Part shown: positions 1 through 7,624 of the stretch, piece after piece | How positions within the stretch are numbered: position 1 is the stretch's first letter | Layout: each line of letters starts with the position of its first letter | DNA from: Paraliomyxa sp041600735 | Lineage (GTDB): Bacteria > Myxococcota_A > Polyangia > Nannocystales > Nannocystaceae | Direction: 5' to 3' | DNA length: 18,721 nucleotides | NCBI GenBank assembly: GCA_041600735.1 | Contig: JBFIJN010000129.1 | Span: forward strand, 1 to 18,721 | Program-made: the position numbers and the translations under genes | Notes under the pieces: model-generated | Database searches by the model: none | What the model was told of the DNA's origin: nothing | What the model saw: only the letters and a program-made list of their open reading frames with translations

Positions 1-22
1 CCCGCGATCCCCCCACCCCTCG

Positions 23-1189
23 ATGACTCGACGAACCATCTTCCGCTGGCTGCGGCGCATCGGGCTCGCCATGTTCATGTTCCTCACGATCTTCGTCACC
101 GCCGCCCTCGTCGACGGCTGGGCGGCGTTCGGCACGGGCGCGCAAGGCCCCCGGCTGGCCCACATGGAGGCCTCGCCGCACTGGAGCGACGGCGTGTTCG
201 TGAACCCGCAGCCGCTGTGGAACGACCTCTGGGGCGGGCTCACGGGGTTCGCCTCGGCCAGCGCGTACAGCAGCCCCTCGGCGCCGCTCGAGGTGACGTC
301 GATCGATCCACTAGCGCTCGCCCTACCGCCGGAGTCCGGCCTGCGGGTGACGTGGCTCGGGCACTCGACGCTGCTGGTGGACATCGACGGCTACCGCGTG
401 CTCACCGACCCGGTGTGGGGCCCACGCGCGTCGCCGCTCAGCTGGCTCGGACCGGCGCGCTGGTACATGCCACCGATCGCGCTCACCGATCTGCCCCCCA
501 TCGACGCCGTCGTGCTCTCCCATGATCACTACGATCACCTCGACTACCCCACGATCGTGGCGATGAAGGACTGGGACACCACATTCGTGGTGCCGCTGGG
601 CGTGGGGGCCCACCTCGCCTACTGGGGCGTGCCGGAGCACCGCATCACGGAGCTCGACTGGTGGGACCGCACGCTGGTGGATGGGCTCGAGATCGTGTGC
701 ACACCCGCGCGCCATGCCTCGGGGCGCACGCTCATCGACAAGGACCGCACACTTTGGGCGGGCTACGCGTTCGTGGGGCCGCAGCACCGCGCGTACTTCT
801 CGGGCGACACGGGGCTGTTTCCCGCGCTCTCCGAGATCGGCGCGCAGCTGGGGCCGTTCGATCTCACGATGATCGAGGCCGGCGCCTACAATTCTGCGTG
901 GCCAGACTGGCACCTCGGCCCCGAGCAGGCCGTGCGCGCGCACCAGCTGGTGCGTGGTCGCGTGATGCTCCCCATCCACTGGGGCCTGTTCGATCTGGCG
1001 TATCACGGCTGGACGGAGCCGATCGAGCGCGTGCTCGCGGCCGCGGAGACCGCCGGCGTCGAGGTGATCACACCGCGACCCGGGCAGAGCACGGAGCCCT
1101 CGGTCGCCGGCGAGCTCGAGCGCTGGTGGCCCGACATTCCGTGGAAAAGTGGAGCTAGGGATCCAATCGTAGCCACGCGGATGGAGTGA
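23..1189 (+). CDS. membrane-anchored metallo-beta-lactamase-fold hydrolase (NAPE-PLD/UlaG-like)
   Basis: A 388-residue protein with a hydrophobic N-terminal segment at about residues 12-31 (signal anchor, no lipobox) followed by a metallo-beta-lactamase fold. The family opening WLGHSTLLVDIDG is at 111-123. The zinc motif HxHxDH is intact (H167, H169, D171, H172, in SHDHYDHLD). Further ligands are visible as H231 (PARHASGR), D262 (FSGDTG) and H319 (PIHWG). This pattern and the length fit the lactamase_B_2 group that includes N-acyl-phosphatidylethanolamine phospholipase D and UlaG-type lactonases, so a phosphodiesterase or lactonase acting outside or at the inner membrane is likely. The substrate cannot be read from the sequence. 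There is no clear Shine-Dalgarno before the ATG, and the window edge prevents a look at the promoter. The next gene starts 42 bases downstream on the same strand. Fold assignment is firm; substrate is unknown. Confidence 0.88.
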   Translation: MTRRTIFRWLRRIGLAMFMFLTIFVTAALVDGWAAFGTGAQGPRLAHMEASPHWSDGVFVNPQPLWNDLWGGLTGFASASAYSSPSAPLEVTSIDPLALALPPESGLRVTWLGHSTLLVDIDGYRVLTDPVWGPRASPLSWLGPARWYMPPIALTDLPPIDAVVLSHDHYDHLDYPTIVAMKDWDTTFVVPLGVGAHLAYWGVPEHRITELDWWDRTLVDGLEIVCTPARHASGRTLIDKDRTLWAGYAFVGPQHRAYFSGDTGLFPALSEIGAQLGPFDLTMIEAGAYNSAWPDWHLGPEQAVRAHQLVRGRVMLPIHWGLFDLAYHGWTEPIERVLAAAETAGVEVITPRPGQSTEPSVAGELERWWPDIPWKSGARDPIVATRME

Positions 1190-1204
1190 CTCGCCCCGAG
1201 CTGG

Positions 1205-1210
1205 TACGAT
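1205..1210 (+). promoter_or_regulatory. possible -10 hexamer TACGAT
   Basis: TACGAT lies 21 bases before the ATG of the small secreted protein gene, inside the 42-base gap after the hydrolase. It matches the TAnnAT pattern seen before several other genes in this window. No convincing -35 element is seen, so this is tentative. Confidence 0.3.
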
Positions 1211-1231
1211 CACCCAGCGAGGAATCGATCG

Positions 1232-1750
1232 ATGCACGGAGTCACCACACTGCTGCTCGCCGCAGCCTTCAGCCTGCTGGGGCTCGCGAGCGCGGCGGAG
1301 CCCACCGCTCCCGATCCCCAAGCGGAGATCCGCGCCTGCCAAGCCACGTGCGACCAGACCGACGACGAGACCGATCGCGTCACCTGCCGCCTCAACTGCC
1401 GCCAGGCCACGCAGGGCAAGGACGAGGTGCACATCAAGACGTGGAAGAAGGAGCAGTACCTCGGCGGCACCGTGCCGGGGCAAGACGCACCGCCGCCGCC
1501 GGTCACGACCGTCACCACGATCACGCCGCGCGGGGCCACGGTCGAGACCCCGAACAACGGCCCCACGGTGGCGCCGCGACCCACGTTGCCGCCCGCCGCG
1601 GTCGAGTCGCCGCGCCGCAAGTACTACTTCGGGCTCACCGACTGCCAGGATCGCTGCAACGCCACCCGCGAGGACTCGCCGCGCGCCCGCTGCAAGCTCC
1701 GCTGTCTACGGCTACAGCCGGGGCCACCGCCGCCCAAGTCGGCCGGCTAG
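1232..1750 (+). CDS. small secreted protein with two CX3C-X11-CX3C hairpins
   Basis: A 172-residue protein of no family I recognise. The signal peptide is residues 1-21, with probable cleavage after ASA. The mature protein has two copies of one motif: C36-x3-C40-x11-C52-x3-C56 and C138-x3-C142-x11-C154-x3-C158, with identical spacing and a shared core (CRLNC, CKLRC). They are joined by a long Pro/Thr/Val-rich linker (about 84-125). Paired CX3C motifs at this spacing usually mark a disulfide-locked helical hairpin, so an extracytoplasmic structural or binding role is plausible. A GAGGA Shine-Dalgarno 8 bases before the ATG supports the start. The same motif recurs in the lipoprotein at 13302-13922. 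The stop codon shares the palindrome CTAG with the stop of the converging fdx gene. Confidence 0.8.
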   Translation: MHGVTTLLLAAAFSLLGLASAAEPTAPDPQAEIRACQATCDQTDDETDRVTCRLNCRQATQGKDEVHIKTWKKEQYLGGTVPGQDAPPPPVTTVTTITPRGATVETPNNGPTVAPRPTLPPAAVESPRRKYYFGLTDCQDRCNATREDSPRARCKLRCLRLQPGPPPPKSAG

Positions 1751-2118
1751 ACGCCCTTCTTGGGCTGCTCGTGGCGGTGCTCGGGGTGCTCGTTGTACCA
1801 GGTCTCGATCGACTCTTGCGCGATCTCGACGACCAGGTCCTCGGCATCCTGCGGCACCTTCACCTGACACCCGAGCCGACTGTAGGGGCGCACGTCGAAG
1901 CCCATGTCGAGCCGATCCTCCTCGGCCTCCTCCATCTCGGGCAGGCTATCCGCTCCCTCGCGGATGTAGCAGTGGCACGAGGAGCACGCGCACACGCCCC
2001 CGCAGGCGGAGCCCAGCTTCACCTCGTGCTCCTCGGCGATCTCGAGCAAGGTCTTGCCTGGCTCGGCCTCCACCTCGCGACGCGTGCCCTCGGGATCGAT
2101 GAACGTGATCTTGGCCAT
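1747..2118 (-). CDS. fdx: ISC-type [2Fe-2S] ferredoxin
   Basis: A 123-residue ferredoxin, last gene of the isc operon. It donates electrons to iron-sulfur cluster assembly on IscU. The [2Fe-2S] ligands are C39, C45, C48 and C84, spaced as in adrenodoxin/Isc-type ferredoxins, and the surrounding sequence (CACSSCHCY, REGADSLPE, SRLGCQ, DLVVEI) follows E. coli Fdx closely. The start at 2118 gives the standard N-terminus MAKITF. The reading frame stays open far upstream, but only because of high GC opposite or within hscA. It starts 8 bases after the hscA stop. The C-terminus is about 15 residues longer than in E. coli and rich in His, Glu and Lys. No iscX gene follows; the next gene converges and overlaps by 4 bases. 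Confidence 0.95.
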   Translation of the reverse strand: MAKITFIDPEGTRREVEAEPGKTLLEIAEEHEVKLGSACGGVCACSSCHCYIREGADSLPEMEEAEEDRLDMGFDVRPYSRLGCQVKVPQDAEDLVVEIAQESIETWYNEHPEHRHEQPKKGV

Positions 2119-2126
2119 GGGGGTGC

Positions 2127-4136
2127 TCAGCTCGCGCCGTGATCCGGCGTGGTCATCTCTGGATCGTGGCTGCCGCGACGCGCGTCGAGCTCGCGCTCGT
2201 CGGCGAGCGCCGACTCGATCTCCGCCAGGCTCTTGCCCGACATGCCGGCCTGGAGCGCGCGCTCCATGCGGCGGCGCGCAAACGGCTCGCTGACGCGCTC
2301 GAGCGCCTCGCGAGCCGCATTGATCGCCCGGTGCTCGCGCGGTCCCTCGGGGCCCATCGCGAGCTCGGCCTGCACGAGCGCGGCCTCGATCTGCGCGCGC
2401 TCCTCGTCGGGCAGCAGCCCCTCGACCGCGCCAACCTCCTGCACCGAGGTGCGCACGGCCAGCACGACCCGGCCCAGCTCCACGCGGGCCTCGGCGAGGT
2501 TGCGCGCGTCGTAGTCCTCTTGGGCGTGATCGAGGCTCTCCATCACCAGCGCGTCGACCTCGGACTCGGCGAGCCCATAGGTGGGGCGCACCTCGACGGT
2601 CTGCTTGATGCCGGTCATCAGCTCGCGCGCGGTCACGGTGAGCAGCGCATCGGCGTCGAGCTGGAAGCTGATCTCGATGCGCGCCATCGAGGGCGGCAGC
2701 CGCGGCAGCCCGGTGAGCTCGAAGCGCGCGAGGCTGCGGCAGTCGGCCGCGAGCTCGCGCTCGCCCTGCAGCACGTGGATCACCATCCCGGTCTGCTTCT
2801 CGGAGTAGTTGGTGAACACCTGGCGCGCGCCGATCGGGATCGTGGCGTTGCGCGGGATGATCTTCTCCACGATGCCGCCCATGGTCTCGAGCCCGAGCGA
2901 GAGCGGCACCACGTCGAGCAGCGTGACGCCCTCGCGCTCGCTGCCCGAGAGGATGTCGGCCTGCACCGCGGCACCGTAGGCCACCACCTGGTCGGGATCG
3001 AGGTCGCACAGCGGCTCGCAGCGAAACGTGCTCGCGACCAGCGCGCGCACCAGCGGGACGCGGGTGGACCCGCCAACGAGCACCACGCCGTCGATCTCGC
3101 GCGTGTGGACACCGGCGTCCTTGAGCGCCAGGCGGCACGCAGCGACCGTGCGCCGCGCGATCGGCTCGATGATCGCATCGAGCTGCGCGCGGGTGAGCGC
3201 GTGCTCGTGCAGGCCAGAGCGCGGCAGCGAGACCATGACGGCCTCGAGGTCGCTGAGCGACTCCTTGGCGGTGCGCGCGGCCATCAGCGCCTCTTCGCGC
3301 TGATACGCGTCGGGCTGCGCGACCTTGGCCGCGGCCAGCAGGTGCTGGGCCACCGCGCGATCGAAGTCGTCGCCGCCGAGCGCCGAGTCGCCGCCGGTGG
3401 CGAGCACCTGGAACACGCCGTCGTGCAGCCGCAGGATGCTGATGTCGAACGTGCCGCCGCCGAGATCGTAGATCGCGAACAGCCCACGCCCGCCACCGTC
3501 GCCGAATTTGTCGAGGCCGTAGGCGAGCGCGGCCGCGGTGGGCTCGGCCAGCAAGCGATAGATCTCGAGCCCCGCGATGCGGCCGGCGTCTTTGGTGGCC
3601 TGGCGCTGCGCATCATCGAAGTAGGCGGGCACGGTGATCACGGCGCCAGAGACCGGCTCGCCGAGCTCGGCCTCGGCCCGCGCCTTGAGCACGCGCAGGA
3701 TCTCGGCCGACACCTCCATGGGCGTCACCGGTCGCGCCGTACCCACGTGCATCCGCACCACCGAGGAGTCGCCGTCGGTGCCCAGCTGGTACGGGTGTGT
3801 GAACGCGATGTCCTCGAGGCCGCGCCCCATGAAGCGCTTGACGCTGCTCACCACGCGCGCCGGATCCTCGACCCTTCGCACGTGCGCACCGTGGCCGACC
3901 TCGACCGCCTCCTCGAGGTACGAGACCACCGAGGGCAAGAGCACGCGCCCCTCCTCGTCGGGCAGCGCCCGCGGCGGCTCGCCGTGCGGGGCGATCGCCA
4001 CCAAGCTGTGGGTGGTGCCGAGATCGATGCCGATCCCGCACCCCGGACGGCGCTCGCGGCCGCGCGTGGGCGCCGATGGTTCCTCGATCTGGAACAGCGC
4101 ACCCGCGTCGTCCCAAGAGATGTCGTCGTTGGTCAT
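2127..4136 (-). CDS. hscA: HscA, Hsp70-family chaperone for iron-sulfur cluster transfer
   Basis: A 669-residue Hsp70 that uses ATP to drive cluster release from IscU through its LPPVK motif, stimulated by HscB. Nucleotide-binding motifs are intact: GIDLGTTHS (36-44), YDLGGGTFDIS (223-233) and VVLVGGSTRVP (351-361). The interdomain linker and start of the substrate domain, TLLDVVPLSLGLETMGG (405-421), followed by EKIIPRN, is diagnostic of HscA/DnaK and closest to HscA. A helical lid region follows to the C-terminus. It is about 50 residues longer than E. coli HscA (616), mainly from an acidic 33-residue N-terminal extension and an Asp/Glu-rich tail. It begins 2 bases after the hscB stop and ends 8 bases before fdx, so translation is probably coupled. 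No strong Shine-Dalgarno is seen. Confidence 0.96.
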   Translation of the reverse strand: MTNDDISWDDAGALFQIEEPSAPTRGRERRPGCGIGIDLGTTHSLVAIAPHGEPPRALPDEEGRVLLPSVVSYLEEAVEVGHGAHVRRVEDPARVVSSVKRFMGRGLEDIAFTHPYQLGTDGDSSVVRMHVGTARPVTPMEVSAEILRVLKARAEAELGEPVSGAVITVPAYFDDAQRQATKDAGRIAGLEIYRLLAEPTAAALAYGLDKFGDGGGRGLFAIYDLGGGTFDISILRLHDGVFQVLATGGDSALGGDDFDRAVAQHLLAAAKVAQPDAYQREEALMAARTAKESLSDLEAVMVSLPRSGLHEHALTRAQLDAIIEPIARRTVAACRLALKDAGVHTREIDGVVLVGGSTRVPLVRALVASTFRCEPLCDLDPDQVVAYGAAVQADILSGSEREGVTLLDVVPLSLGLETMGGIVEKIIPRNATIPIGARQVFTNYSEKQTGMVIHVLQGERELAADCRSLARFELTGLPRLPPSMARIEISFQLDADALLTVTARELMTGIKQTVEVRPTYGLAESEVDALVMESLDHAQEDYDARNLAEARVELGRVVLAVRTSVQEVGAVEGLLPDEERAQIEAALVQAELAMGPEGPREHRAINAAREALERVSEPFARRRMERALQAGMSGKSLAEIESALADERELDARRGSHDPEMTTPDHGAS

Positions 4137-4138
4137 GG

Positions 4139-4693
4139 CTATACGTCGCCGTCGATCTCGTCGAGCAGGCGCTGGAGGTAGCGGCGCTTCACGAGCGCCC
4201 GCGCGGCGGCTTGGGGGTCATCGGCCGCGAGTGCTGCGGTGGCCGTGTCGAGCGCGAGCTCGAGCTCGTCCTCGACCTCGCCGCGCAGCGCATCGAGGGC
4301 TGCCGGCCCGCTCGCGCGCGCCTCTTCGACCGCCTCGCGCCGCTCGATCATCTCGATCAAGAACTCCTGCCCCATCGCGGGCGCGCCCGCCCGCGGATCA
4401 TTCGAGTCCACGTCGATGCCCGCGAGCTGGCACAGGTACTCGGCGCGCCGCACCGGATCGCGCAGCACCCGGTAGGCCTCGTTGAGCGCCGCGCTGGCCT
4501 CCATCGCCGCGCGCTGCTGCCCCGAGGAGCCGCCCGCGAAGCGATCGGGGTGCACGCGCTGCGCCCGCTCGCGGTACGCCTGCTCGAACGCCTCGCGATC
4601 GACCGCATGGCGCCGGGGCACGCCCAAGCGCTCGAAGTGATCGGACGCGGTGAGCGAGAGCGCTTCGAGATCCTCAGAACGAGATGGATTCAC
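4139..4693 (-). CDS. hscB: HscB, J-domain co-chaperone of HscA
   Basis: About 184 residues, close to the 171 of E. coli HscB. The J domain runs from DHFERLG (18-24) with its HPD motif at 48-50. The HscB-specific C-terminal helical domain follows, with RAEYLCQLAGID (83-94) and the family-typical EFLIEMIERREAVEE (110-124), which binds IscU. It recruits IscU to HscA and stimulates its ATPase. The start is inferred: the frame has no ATG between the iscA stop and the J domain, so I chose the GTG at 4693 (GTG at 4696 is equally possible). This makes the gene overlap the 3' end of iscA by about 20 bases. There is no clear Shine-Dalgarno, which fits translational coupling. Identity is firm, start uncertain by a few codons. 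Confidence 0.93.
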   Translation of the reverse strand: MNPSRSEDLEALSLTASDHFERLGVPRRHAVDREAFEQAYRERAQRVHPDRFAGGSSGQQRAAMEASAALNEAYRVLRDPVRRAEYLCQLAGIDVDSNDPRAGAPAMGQEFLIEMIERREAVEEARASGPAALDALRGEVEDELELALDTATAALAADDPQAAARALVKRRYLQRLLDEIDGDV

Positions 4694-5072
4694 CACAACC
4701 GCACGCGCTGTCGACGTTGGGATTGGCGAAGCGAAAGCCGTGCCCGCGAATGCCGGTCTCGAAGTCGATCTCGGTGTTGCGCACCAGCAGCAGGCTCTTG
4801 GGATCCACGTAGAGCCGCACGCCATGCGCCGCCTCGACGACGGCGTCCTTGCCTCGCGGCGGGCCATCCTCGAATTGGAACATGTAGGAATAGCCGGTGC
4901 AGCCGCCGCCGCGAATGCCGAAGCGGATCGCGGCGTGCGGCGTGCCGCGCTTGTCGAGCTGGGCGCGCATGACCTTGGCGGCGCGCACGGTCACGCGCAG
5001 CGGCGGCGCGGTCTCTTGGGCGCTAGGCTGCGGCGCCTCGGCGCCAGGTTCGTGGGTAGTCTCGGCCAACAT
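4674..5072 (-). CDS. iscA: IscA, A-type iron-sulfur carrier
   Basis: A 132-residue HesB/IscA-family protein. The three conserved cysteines are present: C58 in GGGCTGYSY, and C124 and C126 in SACGCGES. It accepts clusters from IscU and passes them to target apoproteins, or carries iron. Relative to E. coli IscA (107 residues) it has a Pro/Ala/Glu-rich N-terminal extension of about 24 residues. The ATG at 5072 is supported by a strong GGAGGA ribosome binding site 2 bases upstream in the message. That site directly abuts an eight-unit GCGT microsatellite filling most of the 60-base gap from iscU. Its 3' end overlaps hscB. Confidence 0.95.
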   Translation of the reverse strand: MLAETTHEPGAEAPQPSAQETAPPLRVTVRAAKVMRAQLDKRGTPHAAIRFGIRGGGCTGYSYMFQFEDGPPRGKDAVVEAAHGVRLYVDPKSLLLVRNTEIDFETGIRGHGFRFANPNVDSACGCGESISF

Positions 5073-5074
5073 GG

Positions 5075-5080
5075 TCCTCC
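5075..5080 (-). promoter_or_regulatory. iscA ribosome binding site next to microsatellite
   Basis: On the minus strand GGAGGA lies 2 bases from the iscA ATG, with CC between. The spacing is short but the match is strong. The tetranucleotide repeat begins 2 bases upstream, so a change in repeat number would alter the leader immediately 5' of this site without changing the SD-to-ATG distance. Confidence 0.6.
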
Positions 5081-5082
5081 GC

Positions 5083-5114
<32 letters not shown>

Positions 5115-5132
5115 GAGCGAGTAGCGAGCGGC

Positions 5133-5516
5133 CTACGCGGCGCCGGTCTTCTTCTGATAGTCCGCGATCGCGGCCTTGATCGCATCCTCGGCGAGCACCG
5201 AGCAGTGGATCTTGACCGGAGGCAGCGAGAGCTCCTCGGCGATCTGGCTGTTCTTGATCTCCATCGCGTCTTCGATCTTCATGCCCTTGACCCACTCGGT
5301 CACCAGGCTCGAAGAGGCGATGGCGGAGCCACAGCCGTAGGTCTTGAACTTGGCGTCGGTGATGACGCCGTCCTGGACCTTGATCTGTAGCTTCATCACG
5401 TCGCCGCAGGCGGGGGCGCCCACGATGCCGGTGCCCACCATCTCGTCGCCCTTGTCGAGGCTCCCCACGTTGCGGGGGTTCTCATAGTGGTCGATGACTT
5501 TTTCGCTGTACGCCAT
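5133..5516 (-). CDS. iscU: IscU, iron-sulfur cluster assembly scaffold
   Basis: A 127-residue scaffold on which clusters are built from IscS-derived sulfur. Ligands match E. coli IscU: C37 with D39 (PACGD), C62 (YGCGS), H104 and C105 (KIHCS). The HscA recognition motif LPPVK is at 98-102, showing it is a client of the HscB/HscA pair downstream. The N-terminus MAYSEKVIDHYENPRNVGS is nearly canonical. The ATG at 5516 is preceded by GAGGAG 7 bases upstream, a good ribosome binding site. It lies 41 bases after iscS and 60 bases before iscA. Length equals the family norm (128 in E. coli). Confidence 0.97.
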   Translation of the reverse strand: MAYSEKVIDHYENPRNVGSLDKGDEMVGTGIVGAPACGDVMKLQIKVQDGVITDAKFKTYGCGSAIASSSLVTEWVKGMKIEDAMEIKNSQIAEELSLPPVKIHCSVLAEDAIKAAIADYQKKTGAA

Positions 5517-5557
5517 GGCGGTCTCCTCTTGAAGCGGTCGTTGAGTGCGTGAGCAGG

Positions 5558-6778
5558 CTAGTGAGCCGCCCACTGAATGGAATTGATGTCGATGCCTTCT
5601 TGGACCATCTCCCACAAGGGAGACATGTCGCGCAGGCGCCTCACGTGCTTGGCGATGAGCTCGACCACGTAGTCCACCTCTTCTTGGGTGGTGAAGCGGC
5701 CGATCGTCATGCGCAGGCTGGAGTGGGCGAGCTCGTCGTTGAGGCCCATCGCGCGCAGCACGTAGCTGGGCTCGAGGCTCGCCGAGGTGCAGGCCGAGCC
5801 CGACGACAGCGCGATGTCCTTGAGCGCCATCAGCAGCGACTCGCCCTCGATGTACTCGAAGCTCATGTTGAGCGTACCCGGGAGCACGTGCTCTTCGGAG
5901 CCGTTCAGCGTGACGTGCTCGATCGCCTCGCGCAAGCGATCGCGCAGCCGATCGCGCAGCCCAGAGATGCGCGCGGACTCTTCGGGCATGGTCTCGCGCG
6001 CGATCCTGGCCGCCTCGCCGAAGCCCACGATCGCGGGCACGTTGAGCGTGCCCGAGCGGTTGCCTCGCTCGTGGCCGCCGCCGTGGATCTGCGGGGTGAG
6101 GCGCACCCGCGGCCGCCGGCGCCGCACGTACAGCCCGCCCACGCCCTTGGGGCCGTAGATCTTGTGGGCCGACATGCTGAGCAGGTCGATGTGCATGGCC
6201 TCGACGTCGATCGGCACCTTGCCGAACGCCTGCACCGCGTCGGTATGGAACAGCACCTTGCGGTCGCGGCAGACCTTGCCGATCTCGGCGATCGGCTGGA
6301 TCACGCCGGTCTCGTTGTTGGCGAACATCACCGAGACGAGGATGGTCTGCGGCGTGATCGCGTCGGCCACCTGCTGCGCGGTGATGCGCCCATCGGTGCC
6401 GACGGGCAGGTACGTGACCTCGTAGCCCTGGCGCTCGAGGTACTTGCAGGTGTCGAGCACCGCCTTGTGCTCGGTGACGAGCGTGATGATGTGCTTGCCC
6501 TGCTCGACGAGGTACTCGGCGATGCCCTTGATCGCGAGGTTGTTCGACTCGGTGGCACCGCTGGTGAAGGTGAGCTCCTTGGCCTCGGCGCCGATGGTCT
6601 TGGCCACCTCTTCGCGGGCGTTCTCCACCGCTTCCTCGGCGGCCCAGCCGAACGAGTGCGTGCGGCTGGCTGCGTTGCCGTAGGCGTGGGTGAAGTAGGG
6701 AACCATCTTGTCGACGACGCGCTGGTCCACCGGGCAGGTGGCGGCGTAGTCGAGGTAGATCGGGGTCTTGACGCTCAT
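5558..6778 (-). CDS. iscS: IscS, cysteine desulfurase
   Basis: A 406-residue pyridoxal-phosphate enzyme that converts L-cysteine to alanine and passes persulfide sulfur to IscU and other acceptors. Key residues fall almost exactly where they do in E. coli IscS (404 residues): H104 stacking on the cofactor (TEHKAVL), the PLP lysine K206 (SAHKIYGPKG), and the mobile-loop catalytic cysteine C330 (SSGSACTSASLEPSYVL). The C-terminal segment SPLWEMVQEGIDINSIQW matches the IscU-binding tail. Its ATG overlaps the stop of the preceding MerR gene as ATGA, so the two are translationally coupled and co-transcribed. No separate Shine-Dalgarno is visible. Confidence 0.98.
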   Translation of the reverse strand: MSVKTPIYLDYAATCPVDQRVVDKMVPYFTHAYGNAASRTHSFGWAAEEAVENAREEVAKTIGAEAKELTFTSGATESNNLAIKGIAEYLVEQGKHIITLVTEHKAVLDTCKYLERQGYEVTYLPVGTDGRITAQQVADAITPQTILVSVMFANNETGVIQPIAEIGKVCRDRKVLFHTDAVQAFGKVPIDVEAMHIDLLSMSAHKIYGPKGVGGLYVRRRRPRVRLTPQIHGGGHERGNRSGTLNVPAIVGFGEAARIARETMPEESARISGLRDRLRDRLREAIEHVTLNGSEEHVLPGTLNMSFEYIEGESLLMALKDIALSSGSACTSASLEPSYVLRAMGLNDELAHSSLRMTIGRFTTQEEVDYVVELIAKHVRRLRDMSPLWEMVQEGIDINSIQWAAH

Positions 6779-7311
6779 GGGGCTTGCCTGTGGATCAAGG
6801 AGACGCGGGCGTTGGAGGCGGTGGTCGGGCGCACACCAGCCACGAGCGAGGGCGCTCGGGTGTCGGTGTGCGCGGGGGAGTCACAGGTGGCGCAGCCCTC
6901 GAGGTCGTGGTCGCTGGTGCACACGCGACACCCTTCGAGATAGGCGAGGCTCTCGCCCAGGTCGCGCTCGAGCTGCATGAGGCGCTCGACCTGATCGCGG
7001 GTCTGCTGGAGGCGACCGCGGAACATCTCGCGGAGGTTCTGCATGGCCTCGGGCGCGGTGCCCGAGGACTCGACGGTCTCGATGAGGCTCTTCACCTGGG
7101 TGAGCGAGAACCCCATGTCTTGCAGCTTGGAGATCCAGTACACGCGCGCGAGCTCGTCGGCGCCGTACAAGCGAAAGTTGCCGTCGGATCGGCCGGAGCG
7201 CAAAAGGCCCAGCTCCTCGTAGTGCCGCAGCGCCCGCACCGACTTGCCGGTCTTGCGGGCAAGCTCGCCGATCTTCATGCGGCGGTCGGTCGTTGTTGGC
7301 GGGGCAGTCAT
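6775..7311 (-). CDS. MerR-family regulator with C-terminal Cys4 motif, first gene of the isc operon
   Basis: About 178 residues from the ATG at 7311 (the domain proper begins at MKIGELARKTGKS; an in-frame ATG at 7278 is an alternative). The N-terminus is a MerR winged helix (SVRALRHYEELGLLRSGRS, FRLYGADELARVYWI), followed by a dimerisation coiled coil. After it come four cysteines as C-R-V-C, eight residues, C-A-T-C (CX2C-X8-CX2C), then a variable tail. Four cysteines arranged this way could hold an Fe-S cluster or a metal. Its position, overlapping iscS by 4 bases, is where IscR (Rrf2 family) stands in other isc operons, so I infer it senses iron-sulfur or redox status and regulates the operon. 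The spacing differs from SoxR (CX2CXCX5C), so it is not a plain SoxR. Confidence 0.88.
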   Translation of the reverse strand: MTAPPTTTDRRMKIGELARKTGKSVRALRHYEELGLLRSGRSDGNFRLYGADELARVYWISKLQDMGFSLTQVKSLIETVESSGTAPEAMQNLREMFRGRLQQTRDQVERLMQLERDLGESLAYLEGCRVCTSDHDLEGCATCDSPAHTDTRAPSLVAGVRPTTASNARVSLIHRQAP

Positions 7312-7624
7312 GGCCGGATTTGCGTCCTTTGCGCGGGTCAACTCTGACCCTTACGTAAGGTTAGCTTGGGATCGCGGGCGGAGTCTGTCCAACCTCCGCC
7401 GGGGTGTCAATGGGGCACTGCGGGAGAAGAACGCCGATTGACTCCATTCTGGCCGTCTTGGGCGGGCGTGACCCAACTCTGACTCACACGAGAGAGTTCG
7501 AGATTGGAGCCGTCCGCGGACCACGGTTCGATGGGCCGAGGTCCGCGCCGGTTCGAAACGCAAGCGACGCGCCCTCGGAGCAGCCGAGCGACGCGTCGCG
7601 AGGGGTCGTGATCGACCGAGCGAG
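7312..7624. other. intergenic region, isc promoter side and 3' side of the large lipoprotein gene
   Basis: About 313 bases without a supportable gene. The part next to the regulator contains the palindrome described at 7347-7362 and is visibly richer in A/T than the flanking genes. The part next to the lipoprotein stop contains a self-complementary GCGACGCGTCGC (7588-7599) and a GGTCG/CGACC hairpin (7605-7618), possibly transcript-end structures, but no run of T follows either. No tRNA or small RNA pattern is recognised. Confidence 0.6.
7347..7362. promoter_or_regulatory. palindromic operator candidate upstream of the MerR-isc operon
   Basis: CCTTACGTAAGG at 7349-7360 is a perfect 12-bp inverted repeat, with one further matching pair outside a mismatch (7347/7362). 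It lies 38 bases upstream of the regulator's ATG. MerR proteins bind dyads of this size between -35 and -10 elements and often control their own promoter. I could not define both promoter hexamers: a perfect TTGACA occurs further upstream on the minus strand (7405-7410) and TTGACC just downstream (7336-7341), but neither has a good -10 at normal spacing. Confidence 0.5.

Noticed and set aside
2119..3138. Upstream extension of the ferredoxin frame, which could suggest a fusion protein
   Set aside because: The extension is the wrong frame of hscA. Ferredoxin similarity begins exactly at the ATG at 2118.
2139..4181. A 680-codon open frame on the + strand opposite hscA
   Set aside because: It is the antisense of an unmistakable HscA. 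Its translation is Arg/His/Glu/Leu-rich with no motif, as expected opposite a GC-rich gene.
5549..6943. A 464-codon open frame on the + strand opposite iscS and the regulator
   Set aside because: Antisense of a canonical IscS. His/Val/Leu/Arg-rich with no recognisable domain.
7588..7618. Intrinsic terminator for the large lipoprotein gene
   Set aside because: Two short inverted repeats exist but there is no T-run on the transcript strand, so I left them as part of the intergenic description.
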